Shown here piece after piece: positions 34,491-46,472 of a stretch of 64,000 nt of DNA (the stretch's first letter is position 1; every line of letters starts with the position of its first letter). Made by a program: the position numbers and the translations under genes. The stretch is from Anaeramoeba flamelloides (lineage: Eukaryota; Metamonada; Anaeramoebidae), in contig JANTQA010000072.1 of assembly GCA_027625915.1 (NCBI GenBank), forward strand, positions 3,100,001 through 3,164,000. Reading direction: 5' to 3'. Under the pieces are notes generated by a model. The model saw nothing but the letters and a program-made list of their open reading frames with translations. It made no database searches and had not been told where the DNA came from.

Positions 34491-37400
34491 CATTGGTTCA
34501 AAATGTATTTACTAGATTTTTTGTTTCTATAGATTTTCTTATTCATCTGAAATTGGCTTTCAGATTTTAACAATAGGTATTGATCCAGTTTGTAGAATTT
34601 CAGTTTCATATATCTTCATTGATCAACAAAGAATAAGTCAAAAAATATTTAAAAAATTTCCCTATTGATTTGACAATTTTTAACAATTAAAATCGATTTG
34701 ACAATTTTATTCCAAAATTGTTACTATTATTCCCCCCTTAAAAAATGAAAATTTTTACTTTGCTAAATTGATTGTAATAATTATAATAAATATTCATTTT
34801 GGAAATTGATATAAAAATTTTCATTTATTAATTGCAAAATAACAGTAAAAGAAAAATATTCTTGATTAAATTGAAAATGATACTAAGAGCAAATCAAATT
34901 GAAAAATCAAATCTAATTTATTCTGATTATTTCTTTAAATAAATGATGAATTTATTATAAAACAATAGTAGGAGAATTGATTTGTTTTTGCATTATTACA
35001 ATATGAGTTTTATTTCATGTGGATCTTTTGTATGGATAATTTTTTGAGGAATTTAAATTGTGAAATTTAGATAAATATTTTTCCAAAATCAGTTTTCTTA
35101 CGTTAATAAAAATTCAAAACAACAAAACTCATTTCTTAACTTTTAAGGAATTCAATATTTTAAAATTTCTAATAATAATTCTAATTTTTTTAAATTTGAA
35201 AATTTCAATATTCTTTTATTATTTTCTACAGTTTCTCGATTAATTTTTGAAGATTTAGGATTTTTATAATATCTATTTTCACTAAAATGGTTATAATTAA
35301 AAGATCAGGAATTCTTAATAAATAACCCAATGATAAACTAATGGTATTCCATTTATTAATATTTATTTTTAAAAAGAAATAAAATTTTGAATACTTTTTA
35401 ATTATTTCAATAACTCATAAAATTGGTGTTTCTGGTGTTTTCAAATTTCACATTGAATTAAATTTAAAATTATTCTTAATTTTGATAAAAAAATTAATTT
35501 TTCTTCAAGAAATTAGCAAGATTCTCAACCAGATTTTATTTCACATCCTTGTTCCATTTTTTCAATTTTCGCTGATTTACAAATTGATCATATTAGTTAT
35601 TACAGATTTTCTTCTCAAAAAAACATTCATAGTTTCCTATCGTAAGGGAATTCAGTAGTTACTGATGATCGGTAGATTGACAATCTCAATAACAATTTTC
35701 TAACTTTCAAATAATTTGATCTGAAAAACTCAGAATAATTGAAATTTAAAAAAATAGATCAATAGAGAATAAAAATCATCTATCAAAAGAAAATATTGTC
35801 CAAAAGAAATCACTTCAATTCAATATTTAATACAGAATTTGTCATATCGAAAAAGTTATTTTGAACCGATTTTCATTTTTTAAGAAAATAGAAATTTTTG
35901 AGAATAGATCAAGAATAAAAATCTTTTCAAACACCTTGAAACTCAAAAAAAATCAATATACCAATCATTGAATATCATACTTAATTGGTATTTTAATCAA
36001 ACCGTAAAACTTTTCTTTCAAAATTTATGTTTAGAAGTTGAAAAAAAATATATTTACAGAACGAAAATTTACAAATTTTATATTTTCGTAATTGAATTGA
36101 GAATCAAAAAAACAGTATATCTGGGACATCTTCGTCAAATCATTTTCAATTATTCGAAAGTAAAATAATTTTCAAGAGAAAAAATTGGAATTTTCTTTTC
36201 AATATTGTTTTTTTTTTTTTTAGATCATGAATTAACTCAAAATGAGTTTGACAGTATTAATTCTTTATATTTACAAATACTGAGTTGCTATTCGATTTTG
36301 AGATCTGTTATTTTTGATCATGAATTATTTTTACCGAATGAAAATGAATAAATAATTGAAAGACTAAAATTAAGATATTTGGTTAATTGGACTGAAAACT
36401 GTTAACTTTAAATCTAGTTAATTATTAAATTTTAAAATAAAATAAATTGCAAAATTCCTAGTTAAACAAATTAAATGGAGTTATGAACATTAAAGGATTG
36501 TTTATTTCATTTTATGATAAATTTGGAAAACAAATTGTTTTTTTTTCTAATTGTCAAATTAAAATTTTGCCTTAAATAAATACTAAGTTCTGGTGAATTG
36601 AATTTTAATTCGACAACAATTCAATTTGAAAAACTATTTTAAGTTTTTTTAGCTTTCAATTTTTCATTTTTTTTTATCCATTGTAAAATAATACTTCTCT
36701 TCCTTACTAACATGTCTTATAAACAAACAAAAATTAACCATCTTTATTCGCCTCAAAGAGCAATCAATAACCAAAAACACACATTGTAAATTTTGTTTTC
36801 TTTTTTCTTTTTTTTTTGATTACTTCGTAGTTTCAATTCCTAACCTATTGATTATTTTTTATAATTTCTATTGAATAGACCACAAAAATTTGAGAGCTCT
36901 TTAATCTATTGGCCAAGAAAACGAACAATTTTATGTAAACGAAAAAATTCAAGATCTAATAGAAAGATTTGTTTAGAAACAAAAAGATCAATTTTGATAT
37001 CAAAAAAAAACTAAACAAACTGAAAGAAGGGGAATGGGTATTGAGTCTTGATTTAAATTCATGTTAAATTTTCCTTTCACTCACTCAATGCATTTTCTCT
37101 TTTTTATTAACAGTGCTTAATATGTTGCGATCAGGATGATTTTTAGTTATGAAAACAAAAAAATTCACAATTGTGACTTGAATTAAATGAACAATTCATA
37201 CCCGTTTTGTTAATGTTGTTTATCTTTCTTAATATTTTAACACTTTTTAGAAATTATTTTTTTAGCTAGCACTTTGGTTTGTAATTAACCTTTTTTAATT
37301 AATTATAATTAATTTCAAATTAAAGTGTAAAATATTTTTTTCTTTTCAAATCATATTTTTTTGGATAATGAACCATTTTTCTTTATTGATTTGAATCAAA

Positions 37401-37557
37401 CTTTGTATGACAATAAAATGTCTTTGTTTATTTTATTTTTTATTACCTCTTTTGTTATTTTTACAATACAGAACAAGGTTAAATTTTATTAAAGTATATA
37501 ACATTTTTTTGAAACCAATAACTCGTATTCCTTGAAAGTAGATCAAATTTATTTTTA
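34491..37557. other. Three-kilobase spacer, nothing recognised
   Basis: AT-rich throughout. Short frames (for example 35968-36168) have spacer composition. A small patch of higher GC at about 36740-36790 is too short to interpret. No family repeat was recognised. Confidence 0.35.
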
Positions 37558-37559
37558 TA

Positions 37560-38402
37560 CAGTCTTTCCAAGTTTACCATAAAATTTTAAATAAAACACA
37601 AACGAGTTTTCTATTCTTATTCTCCATTACAAAAAATTCTGAAAAAAGAGTTATTATACAAAAAAAAATTTTAATAAATAAGCTATTATTCAAATTTTTG
37701 AAAAATTAAAAAAAATAATTCAAGATTCTTGAATCACTCAAAAATATTGTTCAAAAAAGGTAAATTTTGAAAGATCAGTAAATATTGATATTTTTTGAAC
37801 TTTTTCAACTGATAATTTTGAAGTTTCATGGGATCTTGAATTATTTTTTTTAATTTTTCAAAAATTTGAATAATAGCTTATTTATTAAAATTTTTTTTTG
37901 TATAATAACTCTTTTTTCAGAATTTTTTGTAATGGAGAATAAGAATAGAAAACTCATTTGTGTATTATTTAAAATTTTATGATACAGACTTTCCAAGGCT
38001 ACCGTGAATTTTTATATGAATCAAATTTTGATGCTGATATAGATTTTTAAAAAGTTGGATATGAGGATAAGAAAGCTCATATTGAAAAAAAATTTTCACA
38101 AATGAACTTATTTCAAAGATTTTCTTCTGATAAGATCAAAAATATTTTCGGTATTTCAAGAGAAACTTTTAAGTGGCATATCAACAGATTTTCAAGGTTT
38201 GAAGCAATTTAGGGATCTGAAAATTAATTTTTCTTGTATCAAAAGAAAATCTTTGAAATAAGTTCATTTGTGAAAATTTTTTTTCAATATGAGCTTTCTT
38301 ATCCTAATATCCAACTTTTTAAAAATCTATATCAGCATCAAAATTTGATTCATATAAAAATTCACGGTAGCCTTGGAACAGCTGTAGCCTTGGAACGGCT
38401 TT
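37560..38402. mobile_element. Palindromic MITE (CAGTCTTTCCAAG family), outer copy
   Basis: TA then CAGTCTTTCCAAGTTTACCA at the left. The arms AATAAGCTATTATTCAAA and TTTGAATAATAGCTTATT fold together. The right terminus is split by the element at 37985-38384 and resumes as GCCTTGGAACGGCTT. The same element without this insertion is at 40662-41512. Confidence 0.8.
37985..38384. mobile_element. Palindromic MITE nested in the right arm of the outer copy
   Basis: TA at 37983-37984 and 38385-38386. The left end CAGACTTTCCAAGGCTACC is answered by GGTAGCCTTGGAACAGCTG. The arms are well over 100 bases (TATATGAATCAAATTTTGAT and its complement). It sits within ATGGTAGTCTTGGAACTGCT of the outer element, judging from the uninterrupted copy at 41494-41512. 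Confidence 0.85.
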
Positions 38403-38433
38403 AATATCTTTATACCACATAATTTGTAAATTA

Positions 38434-38831
38434 GAGCTGTTCCAAGGCTACCATGATTTTTTATATGAATCAAATTTTGATGCTGATATAGATTTTTAAA
38501 AAGTTCAATATCAGAATAATAAAGCTCATATTGAAAAAAAATTAATTCATAAATACGTTGAATGAAAAATAAACCTATGATGTGATCAACAAAATATTTG
38601 ATTTTTATTGGCAAATTTTATGTAGTTTATAAAAGAATTTTCGATGTTTAGATTCTTTTCATGCTATGAAACTTTTTTTTCAAAATCAGATAAAATTTTT
38701 GAATTTTAGGCTCACTAAGTACATTTTTTTTTCTTATGTGCTTTAATTATTCTTATATTCATAGATTTAAAAATTTAGATCAACATTAAAATTTGATATT
38801 GAATAAAATTCAAAGGAGCTTGGATAGACTG
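38434..38831. mobile_element. Palindromic MITE, third adjacent copy
   Basis: TA then GAGCTGTTCCAAGGCTACC, with the same left arm as 37985. The right end is degraded to TTGGATAGACTG then TA. The right arm is clearly more diverged than the left, so this copy is older than its neighbour or has been partly replaced. Confidence 0.7.
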
Positions 38832-38989
38832 TAGTAATTTGATATTTGTTAATAAAGATATGTGTTCTAAGATCTTTTCAATATTTTGTAAAATAATCAA
38901 CTAATTGGAATAAAAATAAATGTTATTATTTTCCGAAATCTGAATTAGGGCAATAACAAATAAAAGAATACATTTTCTTTTTCTTTTTT

Positions 38990-40500
38990 TTTATTTTTGA
39001 AGAGAGAAAATTGCTTTTCTCCTGTGTGCCCTAATTTCTAAACTTTTTTTTAGAAATTTTGTTAAAGAATCACAAATTTTATTATCACTTACTAATGATA
39101 ATATATACGATGAATTCTTTTTATTAAAAATATCTCCGATATTATTAATTTTTTTATTTTTTTCAAAAAATTCAGATATCCAGATTTTTCGATTTATTTT
39201 ATAGGCCGGACAGTCCCATAAAAAATGATCGAAATCTTCAATGATATCAATATTTAACTTTTCTTTACATAAATCACAATTTTTATTTTTACTTGTTACA
39301 TAAGAGTAACTATTTAAACAATTAGTAAAATTTCGAAATTTTATAATTGTTTTTGAAGCTTTCCAGTTTAAATATTTTTGTTGTTTGAAATTGCAATTTT
39401 GTTGTTTTATAATTTTTAGATATTGTTGAACTTTCCAACTAGGTGAATTTTCTAATTCGGTTAATCGAAAAACTTTTAATTCTAAATCTAATAATTATAA
39501 TCCCTTAGTGTGCCAATTAATATTTTCATTTTCCAATTTTCGAAAATTTAGTATTGTTTTTATTTTTTTTAAATTTAAGAAATCTAATTTTTCTATCAAT
39601 TTATATTTTCTTCGGTATACTTTTAATCTAGCGAGATAAATTTTTGCTTCAGTTTTATAAATTAATCGAGGTGAATGGTTATTAATTTGTAAGAAATTTG
39701 TGACTGATTTATTGATAAATCTATCAATTCTTTCAAAATCATTTTGTTTCAAGTCAAATATTTCAATACCATAATAAAGTTGACTTAAAATGAGAGCTTT
39801 AAAAGAAGTTATTTTGACTCCATTGTTGAGTTTATTTTGTTGAAACAATCGATTAAGTGTTTCCAAGGACTTTTCTACTTTTTTTGAAATTATATTCAAG
39901 ATGTGTGTTTTTTTCTAACCAAATCCCAAGATAAAAAATATCTTTTAATTCTTTTTTATATTTGGTTTTTTTATTATGTGGGTTCATCCCGAATCTTTTT
40001 ATTATTTCGAAAATCCTTTCTAAATTAATTTTTAGAGAGATTAATGGCCCTTTCATAATAAGAATAAGATCATCTGCATACATTTGAACATGAACAGCTA
40101 AAGTTTTTAACTTTTCTAGTAGGAAATGAGATATAAATGCGAAGAGAATTGGTGATAAGGGATCTCCTTGATAAACTCCAATTCCTTCTTTTTTTGTAAT
40201 ATCTCAAGAGCCAATTTTTAATTGTTTCATTTTTGATAAATTTTTTTAATAGATTGATATATTAACGAGTGTTGTATAGAGTCAAAACATTTTTTTATGT
40301 CTATAGTAACTGCAAAGTATTCTGTATTTTTATTTTTATTTTTTATTTTTTTAAATTTTCTTAATAAATTTAAAACAGCAATTCTTGTTCCAAAATATTT
40401 TTTAAATCCAAATTGTTTTTTTGAAATCAAGTCCCAAAAGAATACATTTTCATTTTTATTAATCTCATTACTATTGAGGAAAAAAAGTTGTAACAATAGT
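38990..40500 (-). mobile_element. 5'-truncated LINE (reverse transcriptase, knuckle, 3' tail)
   Basis: Minus-strand order from 40496 downward: WDLISKKQFGFKK and GTRIAVLNLLRKFKK; VTIDIKKCFDSI (first catalytic Asp); GVYQGDPLSPILF; MYADDLILIMKG (YADD box, 40083); IKRFGMNPHNKKTK; the connection region; and a C-terminal CDLC...H-F-L-W-D-C zinc knuckle with CPAY near 39210. Then comes a 3' tail with a CTAAA...TTTAG stem, AATTAGGGCACACAGG and an A-rich end (about 38990). At least one TGA stop and register changes show it is dead, but it is the best copy here. There is no endonuclease. The lineage is non-LTR of the Jockey/CR1/L1 sort; finer placement is not possible by eye. Confidence 0.9.
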
Positions 40501-40661
40501 TAATTGGAAACCTGAATAAAATCTGAACACCAATAATTACGATCAATTGTTCTAAGAAACAATAAATAATTAAAGAACAAATGTTGAGTTAAACACAAGA
40601 ACACTATTTAAAATATAATTACATTTTAGGATGGGTTTTTCTTTAATTAGTCTAATCTTTA

Positions 40662-41512
40662 CAGTCTTTACATGTCTACCATAAACTTTTAAATAAAACA
40701 CAATTGAGTTTTCTATTCTTATTTTCTATTTTCAAAAAAATTCGGAAATAAGAGTTATTATTCAAACAAAAATTTTAATAAATAAGCTATTATTCAAATG
40801 TTTGAAACAATAAAAAAAAAATATTTTGAAGATTCTTGAAGCACTTTAAAATATTGTTCAAAAATGGTAAATTTTTAAAGATCAGTAAATATTGATATTT
40901 TTTTAGAGAACCGGTATGGGCAAGTGGAAACACAACCCAGTGTACAATCTGAAGGCCGGGGTTCTATTCCCTTAACCATTATTTCTTATTGTTTACCATT
41001 TTCTCAAATAGCCACCACGGTCTAATTTTAATTAAAAATCGGGCTTATGCTTCTTAGAACCACTAATTCTTTGAGGAAATCGTTTGACCGAATTGAATCT
41101 TTTTGACTATTATAAAAATCGAACCTGAACGGAATTGGAACAAAATCCCTCTCAATTTATGGCGCGGATCCGATTTTTGGGAGAAATGACCAGCTCTCAC
41201 TTGGTTCAGCAATATCTCTAATTCAAATTAGGGATTCGGGCAAACAGGTGGACTTTTAGTACCCACTCTTTAATGGAAAAAAAAAAAAAAATATTGATAT
41301 TTTTTTTGAGCTATTTTGGGCTGATAATTTTTAAGTTTCATGGGATCTTGAATATTTATATTTTGATGTTTCAAAAAGTTGAATAATAGCTCATTTATTA
41401 AAATTTTTTTTGAATAATAACTCCTCTTTCAGAATTTTTTGAAAATAGAAAATAAGTATAGAAAAATCAATTGTATTTTATTTAAAATTTTATGGTAGTC
41501 TTGGAACTGCTG
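40662..41512. mobile_element. Palindromic MITE interrupted by a SINE
   Basis: TA (40660-40661) then CAGTCTTTACATGTCTACCA. The right end is GGTAGTCTTGGAACTGCTG then TA (41513-41514). Without the SINE at 40906-41289 and one copy of its flanking repeat it is about 450 bases long, like the outer element at 37560. Confidence 0.85.
40906..41289 (+). mobile_element. tRNA-derived SINE with clear target-site duplication
   Basis: Starts AGAGAACCGG. An A-box-like TGGGCAAGTGG and a B-box-like GGTTCTATTCC stand about 36 bases apart. It ends AATTCAAATTAGGGATTCGG, GCAAACAGGTGG, then poly-A. The 17-base AATATTGATATTTTTTT flanks it at 40889-40905 and 41290-41306. The homologous MITE at 37560 has this 17-mer region once, around 37785-37800, so it shows the site before insertion. 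The 3' tail resembles the LINE tails at 48.3 and 56.9 kb, suggesting mobilisation by that LINE. Confidence 0.92.
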
Positions 41513-41514
41513 TA

Positions 41515-42768
41515 ATATATTATTTGAAAAAATTGAACTATTTTTGAGATCTCAAAAGAAACTAACTAGATTTCGATAATCAAGAGATTGAAATTAATTT
41601 TGTTTATCTAATTGGAAATAATGTTATGTGTTGTTCTTTGAAGTTAATTTTATTCTTCTTTAAATTGATTTTCCTTTCCATTTCAGGATTATTTCAAGAA
41701 AGTTTACAGTTTCTATTACAGTGATCAAAATAATACGTGTCCAAGACTTTGAATCCGGGTTTCAAAATATAGTCAGTACGTTTTTTTTTCTTCTTGTTCC
41801 AAGGCAACATCCAATCTACTACCAATAGTATACCTAAGTTTATTTCAATTTTGAAAGTAAAAATCTGGATATTTTCAGTAAAATTTAAATTAGGAATGCA
41901 ATTAGTTGAAAATTTTTCATAATATTCTCAATTTTTTTGAAATTTGTTTTTTTTTTGATAGATAAAAATTTACAAAAAATTTACTCTTTTTTTTGAGATA
42001 AATTTTTGAATTTGATCCTTCATTTTGAGAATTTTTTTTTTAATGATAGAACTTTAAGAAACATCTTCCATGTTTAATTAGGGTTTATTCTTGGTTTATT
42101 TGGTCGGTTGATGTATTGGTCTTCTATAACATAAAAAACACGCTTTTTATTTTTAAAAATCGATTAAATTTTTTTTCACGCACAATTTTGGATACAGTAA
42201 TGTAAACAAATAATAATGACCTGGAAACTTTTTTTCTTGAATATTTCTCTGAATTTCTTTAAATAAAACTAATTTCAATTATTTTCAAAATCTCTCGACA
42301 ACTCTCCCATAATACACTAAGGAAAAATTTTATTCTTCCTTCCCTTAAAAATTAAACAAGATAAAATTTTGAATAATTACATTTTTTTCAATTCTGATAT
42401 GACTTTCCTTTGGGTTAAGCGTTCATTTCAATATATCACAATCAACAATAAAAGTCTACCAAACAAATAAATAGAAACTACAAATTTCAATAGAAGACTA
42501 TGTAAATTGGTAGGTGAATATAAAAAAAGATGTTAAATGAAGTAAAAAATTTTTCCTGTATTTTTTATTAAATCCTCTTCCAACCTTAAATAATGAAAAA
42601 AAACTTAAACTCGGACCAAGTCATTCTTACCTTTTCAACCCCAAATTTGATTGATTACTTTCAAAAAACTTGAATTTCATTTTTTTTCTTTTTGGTTGTT
42701 TACTTTTTTTGATATTAATTTTCTCAACTGGTTAACTTTTTCATTCAAGATTAAAAATTTCTTTAATA
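41515..42768. other. Intergenic, upstream of the F-box gene, with one dispersed repeat
   Basis: 41680-41805 is the inverse copy of 10318-10450 (GTGATCAAAATAATACGTGT, CGGGTTTCAAAATATA). The rest is AT-rich spacer up to the gene start, with no promoter motif recognised. Confidence 0.4.
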
Positions 42769-44853
42769 ATGAATATTGGTGATCTTCTAAACATCTTTTC
42801 TTATTTACCGTTTAAAAAACTTCAAATATGTGGATTAGTTTGTCAAAAATGGAATAGGATCATTCAAAATGAGCTGCTAAAAAGGAAAATTGATTTTTCT
42901 TTCCCCAAAATTGAACAAAAAATCCATTCCTTTTTTGGAAATGATAATAGCCTTCCTTTACAAGCACGTGTAAATCGAGAAGTCATTCGAAAAACTATTG
43001 CAAAAAGCGAAAATTTAATTTCGATCAATTTCGCTGGTTGTGCAAGATTAGATGAATTCCAAATCTTTGGATCGATTTGTAAATACCCGATTACAGAAAC
43101 ACTTCAAGAATTGAATTTGTCAGAGATGCAAGAAAAAATTACGGATTATAGCTTTCGAAACATTTGCAAATTTACATCTTTACGCAAATTATCCTTAGCT
43201 ACATGTGCAATGATTAATGACAATCATATTGAACTAATAGTCAATAGTTGTGAAAATTTGGAAGACATTAATTTGGACAATTGCTTCCAATTATCGGATC
43301 GATCTATTCAATCTATCACAAGCAAATTAAAAAGTAAATTAAAAAAATTATCAATAGCTTCTTGTCCATCAATTACAGAAACGTGTTTAATTTATTTGTT
43401 TGATAACGAATGCACATCATTAGAAAGTTTAGATTTATCGAATATTTCTGTTTTTCAAATTGAAGGTGAACAGAGGAATGATGAAAAAAAAGAAATCGAA
43501 AAAGAAATCGAAATAGAAAAAGAAAAACACAAAGAAAATGAAAATGAAGAAAAAAAAGTAATAAAAAGTAAAGAAAAAGAATTAGAAAAAGATCAAAAAA
43601 AAGAAAACGAAAATGAAAAAGAAATTGAAAAAGAAAAAGACAAAGAAAAAACAATAGAAAACGAAAAGGAAAAAGACAAAGACAAAGAAAAAACAATAAA
43701 GAATAATGAAAATTCTGGGCTCGAATCTGATTTTAATTCCGAGGATTTTGAAATGCAAGAATATTTGTCTCAAATTTTATTTCAATTTGGACAGGCTTGT
43801 AACAAATTAAAAACATTAAATCTAAACGACCACAGTGAGTTAAATGAAAGCTGTTTGATAATCTTAATTTCAGAATTAACAGAGTTAGAGACTTTATATC
43901 TTGATGGATGTGAAGTTACAGATAATCTAATCAAAATTATCTCTGAAACGTGCCCGAAATTGGAAACACTGTCAATCCAAGATGCAGACATTTCAGTTAA
44001 TTCATTAAGTTATCTTTTTGAAAGCTGTGAGTGTCTAACAAATTTGAATTTAAATTATGTAGATGGGATAAATGACGATTTGTTTACCTTTTTAATTGAA
44101 CAAAATAAAAACGATCGAGCAATCAGTGTTTTACAATTAACTGCAAATTGTGTAAGCGATTACGGGGTGAAATATTTTATCGAAAACTCTTGTTGTACGA
44201 ATCAAATCAGGGAATTGGATTTAGAAAATTGTCTATACCTCTCAGACCACACACTGGCGTTTTTAAGTCAATACTCACCACAGATCCAAGTTTTGAGCGT
44301 CTCTTGTTGCCCAATAACGGATCAAGGTTTGGTGTTTGTTGCTAATTATTGCAAAAAATTAATTTCTTTGAATATCGATGATTGCGAAAAGATTACCTCA
44401 AAATCCTTAGATTTGATTTGTTCCCAACTGATTTATTTAAAAGCTCTATCTGCTAGGAATACACAAATAGAAGATTCTTCTTTGCAATTGTTAAGCCAAT
44501 CTAATCCCTATATCACAATGCTGGCTTTGCCCGATTGTAAGAAAATTACAGACAAGGGGTTGGTTGACCTTTCAAATGGTTGTAAAATGTTACAGTGGAT
44601 CGACTGCCAAAACTGTTCACAAATTACAACAAAGGCAATACAAACCTTGTCCCTTGCCTGTGATGACTTACAAATGTTTAATATTTCTGGTATACCAAAT
44701 TTGAACCCTTTAATTTTATCCAAAATTAAATCATACAAGTTTAATCATTTTTCAATAGAATTGGATTTTTGGAAATGTATTTATGATGACTCTCTTGATT
44801 CAGATGATGTAACAGATTCTGAAACAGATTCTGAAACAGATTCTGAAAATTAA
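42769..44853 (+). CDS. F-box and leucine-rich-repeat protein
   Basis: 694 residues from ATG 42769. Residues 1-42 (MNIGDLLNIFSYLPFKKLQI, CGLVCQKWNRII) are an F-box, which in the known family binds Skp1 and makes the protein the substrate receptor of an SCF ubiquitin ligase. From about 80 to 660 it is cysteine-containing LRRs of the FBXL/AMN1 type, with repeating C--L--L-L--C-ITD steps (LSDRSIQSI, ITDKGLVDLS, ITSKSLDLI). A Lys/Glu-rich insert of about 85 residues at about 235-320 interrupts the solenoid, and flanking repeats resume in phase. The acidic C-terminus has three DSET repeats from a 12-base tandem repeat. The substrate is unknown. No intron is needed. Confidence 0.9.
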   Translation: MNIGDLLNIFSYLPFKKLQICGLVCQKWNRIIQNELLKRKIDFSFPKIEQKIHSFFGNDNSLPLQARVNREVIRKTIAKSENLISINFAGCARLDEFQIFGSICKYPITETLQELNLSEMQEKITDYSFRNICKFTSLRKLSLATCAMINDNHIELIVNSCENLEDINLDNCFQLSDRSIQSITSKLKSKLKKLSIASCPSITETCLIYLFDNECTSLESLDLSNISVFQIEGEQRNDEKKEIEKEIEIEKEKHKENENEEKKVIKSKEKELEKDQKKENENEKEIEKEKDKEKTIENEKEKDKDKEKTIKNNENSGLESDFNSEDFEMQEYLSQILFQFGQACNKLKTLNLNDHSELNESCLIILISELTELETLYLDGCEVTDNLIKIISETCPKLETLSIQDADISVNSLSYLFESCECLTNLNLNYVDGINDDLFTFLIEQNKNDRAISVLQLTANCVSDYGVKYFIENSCCTNQIRELDLENCLYLSDHTLAFLSQYSPQIQVLSVSCCPITDQGLVFVANYCKKLISLNIDDCEKITSKSLDLICSQLIYLKALSARNTQIEDSSLQLLSQSNPYITMLALPDCKKITDKGLVDLSNGCKMLQWIDCQNCSQITTKAIQTLSLACDDLQMFNISGIPNLNPLILSKIKSYKFNHFSIELDFWKCIYDDSLDSDDVTDSETDSETDSEN

Positions 44854-45269
44854 ATTGAATTAATAAAAAAATAATATTGTTGTGTCTACTTTTTTTTTAA
44901 CGAAAAATAAAATTCGTTAATGTAAACTATTCATTCATTTTTTTTTGATATCACAATCTCTCTTTTTTTTATTTTTTTTTATTATGGGATTATACTCTCC
45001 ATATATTTGTATATAATTAAAATGTGTCGTAATTGAGTAAATTAAACAAGTGATCATGGTTCAGATAGCTCTATAAAAAACTATTATAAATATTATTGCA
45101 CAATGAATGACTAGATTTTTTACAAAGAATCATATTTAATAATTCTAAAAAAAAATTTTTTTTGAGTAGCTTTCCTTTTCCAAATCTAAAAAATTGAAAC
45201 TAAAAAAAATAGCATAAAAGTATTGATAACTTAATATTGGTAACCTCTTAATTGCAACTATTTACAAAA
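44854..45269. mobile_element. Trailer, then partial copy of the TTAAGGGATTAG family
   Basis: After a T-rich trailer, 44990-45260 shows blocks of the left part of the 33264 element: GGGATTATACTCTCCATATA, TAAAAAACTATTATAAATAT, CCTTTTCCAAATCTAAAAA. The flanking TTAA is not recognisable and no right end was found. Confidence 0.45.
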
Positions 45270-45565
45270 AGTGAGTACTTTTTTAAAACTTTTTTCAGAT
45301 TTTCGAAATAAAAACTTTTCTAAATATTTTCTATTCAATTAAAGTGAATTATTTTGAAAAAATTGCTTTTCGTCAGACTCCAACCTATACACTATATTTA
45401 TAGGCTGAGGCTTTACTTTTTTAAAATAAAAAACTTGATAAAAGTTTGTATTCTGATAAATTTAAAAAAATAAAAGTTTTCACTTTTTTAAAATGACTGA
45501 TATTTTTTTTAAAAATAGAAAACTTCAAAAAAAGATTAATAAAAGCCTTTATTCCTTTTTTAAAC
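45270..45565. mobile_element. Palindromic element related to 52165-52490
   Basis: The centre CAGACTCCAACCTATACACT ... GGCTGAGGCTTTACTTTTTT parallels CAGTTCCAACCTCACATAAC ... GGATGAGTCCTCACTTTTTT at 52300. The AACTTTTTTCAG and ATAGAAAACTTC arms are degraded compared with the intronic copy. Confidence 0.5.
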
Positions 45566-45719
45566 AGTAATTGTGTTTTTTTTTTTTTTTTTATTATATA
45601 AGATTTATTCAATAATCATCTACCCAAAAAAACTAAAGATGGATTATTATAGTAAGTTTTATAGGAAATTAGTTTTGTTTTTAATAGATTTCCAATATTT
45701 GAAAAATTATGATTTTTAA

Positions 45720-46468
45720 GGGATTAGCGTCTACCAAGGAGAAGCCTAGGAACAAAGTATGTTGTTATTGGGTTTAACCACATTAGTGCTACAAGATTCA
45801 AATGTCTCTAAAAAATCGATTAGTCAAGTAGTAATATTTGTTGATTTCATCTATTAATACTGATCTATGTATTAGTAGAAAACCCAATAATTTCAGAATA
45901 AAATCTGCATTTCGCCATAAATTTAAAGGTTGAATTATCAATATTCAGACTCCAAAGTCACAAAATATCTTTCTTAAATTTATGGCAAAATGTAGATTAG
46001 TTACTAAAAAATTCCTTTTTTTTTAAAAATTAAATAATTAACAAAATAAAGTTTTTTGACTAATTATTTCTCAAATCATGCAAATATATTGATGCTACAA
46101 GTGCCTTTATCAAAAGCAAACAAAAATAATCAGTTTTTGTGCTTTTATGTTGATGATTATTGAGTTAATCTTTGAAATTTAAAAATTAGAAAAATAGTTA
46201 CTTTTGGAAGTTCTAAATCTAAATTATTAAATACCAGAATACTGTATTTTGGGTTTCTATTTTTAGATTTGGAAAAGGAATTAAAAAAATTTTTTCCCAA
46301 AATGAAACTTTTTTAATTGTGATCATTAGTAAAAAATGTAATAATTTATTGTTCAATAAGATTTATAATAGATTTTTTAGAACTATTTGAGTCATGGTAC
46401 ACTAATATCATTTACATCCAATTACAACATACTTTAATGATTGGTAAATCTATGGTGAAGCTAATCCC
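45720..46468. mobile_element. TTAA-flanked inverted-repeat element, uninterrupted copy
   Basis: TTAA (45716-45719) then GGGATTAGCGTCTACC at the left. ATGGTGAAGCTAATCCC then TTAA (46469-46472) at the right. It aligns in reverse with 33264-34486 except for the MITE nested there. 749 bases with no coding frame, so non-autonomous. Confidence 0.82.
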
Positions 46469-46472
46469 TTAA

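Noticed and set aside
40913-40975. A tRNA gene at the A-box/B-box motifs
   Set aside because: The flanking sequence cannot form a complete cloverleaf, the unit is repeated with a LINE-like tail and poly-A, and it has a target duplication. It is a SINE.
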